The position numbers were made by a program, and so were the translations under genes. Below the pieces are notes generated by a model. That model did no database searches and was not told where the DNA came from. It saw nothing but the letters and a program-made list of their open reading frames with translations. 64,000 nt of DNA, from NCBI RefSeq assembly GCF_020149935.1, contig NZ_CP083757.1, positions 930,001-994,000 on the forward strand, in the 5' to 3' direction. Source of the DNA: Marinilongibacter aquaticus. GTDB taxonomy: Bacteria > Bacteroidota > Bacteroidia > Cytophagales > Spirosomataceae. Shown here in pieces: positions 62,056 to 64,000 of the stretch (the first letter of the stretch is position 1; every line of letters begins with the position of its first letter).

Positions 62056-64000
62056 TTTTGAATGCCCTCCAAAGCACAGAAAAAAGCCCAACGCAAAGCC
62101 ACATCGTGCAGGTAATCGAACCGCCCAGAAGCCCCGCCGTGCCCAAAATCCATATTGGTTTTAAGCAGCAGCAATTTGTTGTCCGTTTTCATCTCGCGTA
62201 GCTTGGCCACCCATTTTGCCGGCTCGAAATATTGCACCTGGCTGTCGTGCAAACCCGTGGTGACCAAAATATTCGGATAAGCCTTGGCTTCAACATTTTC
62301 ATACGGCGAATAACTCTTCATATAAAAGTAAGCCTCTTTTTCATTCGGATTGCCCCATTCATCGTATTCGTTGGTCGTGAGTGGAATGTCCTCATCAAGC
62401 ATCGTATTCACTACATCCACGAAAGGGACATCGGCGATTATCCCATTGTACTGCTCTGGGGCCATATTCGCCACAGCACCCATGAGCAATCCTCCCGCAG
62501 AACCTCCGTTGGCATAAAGATGCTCGGCCGAAGTGTAGCCCTTTTCAATCAGGTATTTTCCGCAATCAATGAAATCGTAGAAGGTATTTTCCTTTTTCAT
62601 CAACTTGCCATCCAAATACCATTTTCTTCCCAATTCCTGTCCACCACGAATGTGGGCAATGGCATACGCAAAACCGCGATCGAGCAAACTCAATCGGGCA
62701 CTGCTGAAAGAGGCATCCATGCTATAGCCGTAAGAGCCGTAGGCATATTCCAATACGGGACTTTTCCCGTTTTTCCGAAAGCCTTTTTTATATACAATCG
62801 AAATGGGCACTTCTACGCCATCGCGTGCCGTGGCATAGAGTCTCTCGCTTTCGTATTGCGATGGATCATATCCTCCTAAAACTTCCTGCTGTTTCATCAG
62901 TTTACGATCCTTTGTGCCCAAATCATAATCGTAAATGGAACTCGGCGTAATGAGCGACGTATACCGAAAACGCAAGCCGTCTGTTTTGTATTCTTTATTC
63001 TGCGTGACGCTGGCATCGTATGTGGGTTCATCAAAAGAAATCGAATGGTTTTCGCCATTTTTCAGATTTCGCACTTCGATTTCCGTAAGTCCCTTTCGCC
63101 TTTGTTGCACAACCACAAAATCCGCAAATTCTTCCAGCCCCTCGATCAACACATCTTTGCTGTGGGGTATATAGGTGTTCCAATTGTCCTTTCCCGTTGC
63201 GTCCAAAGGGCATTCCATTACTTTGAAATTCTCGGCATCGCCTTCGTTTGTCAAAATCAAAAAGCGGTCGTCGAGCGGGGTGACACTGTAAATGGTTTCC
63301 TTCATACGTGGCTCAAAAACCTTGAACGCCTTATCCGGTTGGTTGGCATCCAAAATCCGCACCTCGGAAGACAATGTGGCTTGCGAATGAATTAGAATCC
63401 ACTGCCCATTCTTGCTGCGGTACACACCGATATAATTGCTTTTATCGGCCTCTTCGTATACGAGTTTGTCTTTTTGGGCCGCATTGCCCAATTTGTGAGC
63501 ATAAATCTTTTCCGAGAGCAAAGTCACCGGGTTTTTCGCGGTATAGAAAAGGGTGCGGTTGTCGTTCGCCCATACGGGATCGCCCTCTGTATTTTCGATT
63601 TTATCTTGCAGCAACTCGCCCGTTTCCAGATTTTTCACATACAATGTATATTGCCTTCTCGACACCTCGTCGGCACCAAAGGCCACCATCTTATTGTCTG
63701 GACTTACAGCAAAATCGCTGATATCGAAATACGGTTTCCCTTTGGCCATTTCATCCACATCCAAAATCACCTCTTCGGCGGCATCCAAACCGCCCTTTTT
63801 GCGGCACAGTTTATAATATTCTTGTCCGTCTTCGGTACGCGTATAATAATAATAGCCGTTGTCGAGATAAGGTACGCTTTCATCTTTTTCCTTTATTCTC
63901 CCCTTCATCTCTTCAAAAAGCGAAGCCTGCAAACTGTCTGTAGGAGCCATCATGGCTTTCAGATATTGGTTTTCGGCATTCAAATAGTCTACCACGTTTT
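62052..64000 (-). CDS. S9-family peptidase, oligopeptidase B-like (5' end outside window)
   Basis: This serine peptidase of the prolyl oligopeptidase family cuts short peptides, often after basic residues in the oligopeptidase B group. At least 649 codons are visible; the family is about 680-720 aa, so only the signal/N-terminal part is missing. The first visible residues (NVVDYLNAENQYLKAMM) match the N-terminal region. A seven-bladed beta-propeller covers most of the first 380 residues. The catalytic domain has Ser in YANGGSAGGLLMG, Asp in TTGLHDSQV and His in DFGHGGASGRF. The propeller limits access to small peptides. Confidence 0.93.
   Translation of the reverse strand, partial: NVVDYLNAENQYLKAMMAPTDSLQASLFEEMKGRIKEKDESVPYLDNGYYYYTRTEDGQEYYKLCRKKGGLDAAEEVILDVDEMAKGKPYFDISDFAVSPDNKMVAFGADEVSRRQYTLYVKNLETGELLQDKIENTEGDPVWANDNRTLFYTAKNPVTLLSEKIYAHKLGNAAQKDKLVYEEADKSNYIGVYRSKNGQWILIHSQATLSSEVRILDANQPDKAFKVFEPRMKETIYSVTPLDDRFLILTNEGDAENFKVMECPLDATGKDNWNTYIPHSKDVLIEGLEEFADFVVVQQRRKGLTEIEVRNLKNGENHSISFDEPTYDASVTQNKEYKTDGLRFRYTSLITPSSIYDYDLGTKDRKLMKQQEVLGGYDPSQYESERLYATARDGVEVPISIVYKKGFRKNGKSPVLEYAYGSYGYSMDASFSSARLSLLDRGFAYAIAHIRGGQELGRKWYLDGKLMKKENTFYDFIDCGKYLIEKGYTSAEHLYANGGSAGGLLMGAVANMAPEQYNGIIADVPFVDVVNTMLDEDIPLTTNEYDEWGNPNEKEAYFYMKSYSPYENVEAKAYPNILVTTGLHDSQVQYFEPAKWVAKLREMKTDNKLLLLKTNMDFGHGGASGRFDYLHDVALRWAFFCALEGIQN

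Overview
The window is a gene-dense stretch of a Bacteroidota chromosome, most likely of the order Cytophagales. The evidence is as follows: two proteins end in Por/type IX secretion (T9SS) C-terminal sorting domains; a TonB-dependent receptor is paired with DUF4249 lipoproteins; several families are typical of the phylum (DUF2911, PG_1098-like methyltransferase, LytS/LytTR pair with a TPR sensor); intergenic regions carry the Bacteroidota -7 promoter element TAnnTTTG instead of E. coli-type boxes; and there are no convincing Shine-Dalgarno sequences. Genus cannot be fixed from sequence alone. I saw no rRNA, tRNA, CRISPR array, prophage or insertion sequence.

Layout. 1-8 kb: 3' half of groEL, a secreted esterase-like hydrolase, pyrG, a large Ig-repeat T9SS cargo protein and a membrane-anchored ceramidase-like protein. 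8-16.8 kb (minus strand): an acetate module (DUF4212 small subunit, sodium:solute symporter, acetyl-CoA synthetase) followed by a LytTR response regulator and a TPR histidine kinase; upstream of these lies a SulP anion transporter. 16.9-26 kb: PG_1098-like methyltransferase, a secreted coiled-coil protein, dprA, a MerR regulator, a leucine-rich-repeat protein, alaS, proC, DUF2911. 26-33 kb: a tripartite RND efflux operon (adaptor, pump, outer-membrane channel) with a small secreted protein upstream. 33-38 kb: lipoprotein MsrA, sterol desaturase-type membrane enzyme, and an overlapping pair made of an exported Nif3-like protein and a T9SS sialate-esterase-like protein. 38-43 kb: TonB receptor plus two tandem DUF4249 lipoproteins. 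43-46.3 kb: carboxynorspermidine/carboxyspermidine decarboxylase and dehydrogenase (polyamine synthesis), with a chemoreceptor-like membrane protein between them. 46.3-47.1 kb: the only long non-coding region, holding four exact-period 75-bp tandem repeats. 47-57 kb: threonine aldolase, DUF3575 protein, zinc CDF exporter, ArsR regulator with a two-domain SRPBCC-VOC protein, CsaA, aldehyde dehydrogenase, DUF1648, APC permease overlapping a TrpF-like protein, and a sulfatase. 57.5-64 kb: a tightly packed run of two NAD(P)-binding proteins, a metallo-beta-lactamase-fold hydrolase, an AraC regulator and a flavin reductase, then DUF202 and an oligopeptidase B-like protease cut by the window end.

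Most of the window is ordinary core genome. The parts that deserve a second look are the 75-bp hairpin repeat array, the exported Nif3/T9SS-esterase pair, the ArsR/SRPBCC-VOC operon with a palindrome inside its promoter, the orphan chemoreceptor-like helical bundle between polyamine genes, the TrpF-like protein overlapping a permease, and the repeated pattern of convergent genes whose stop codons overlap.
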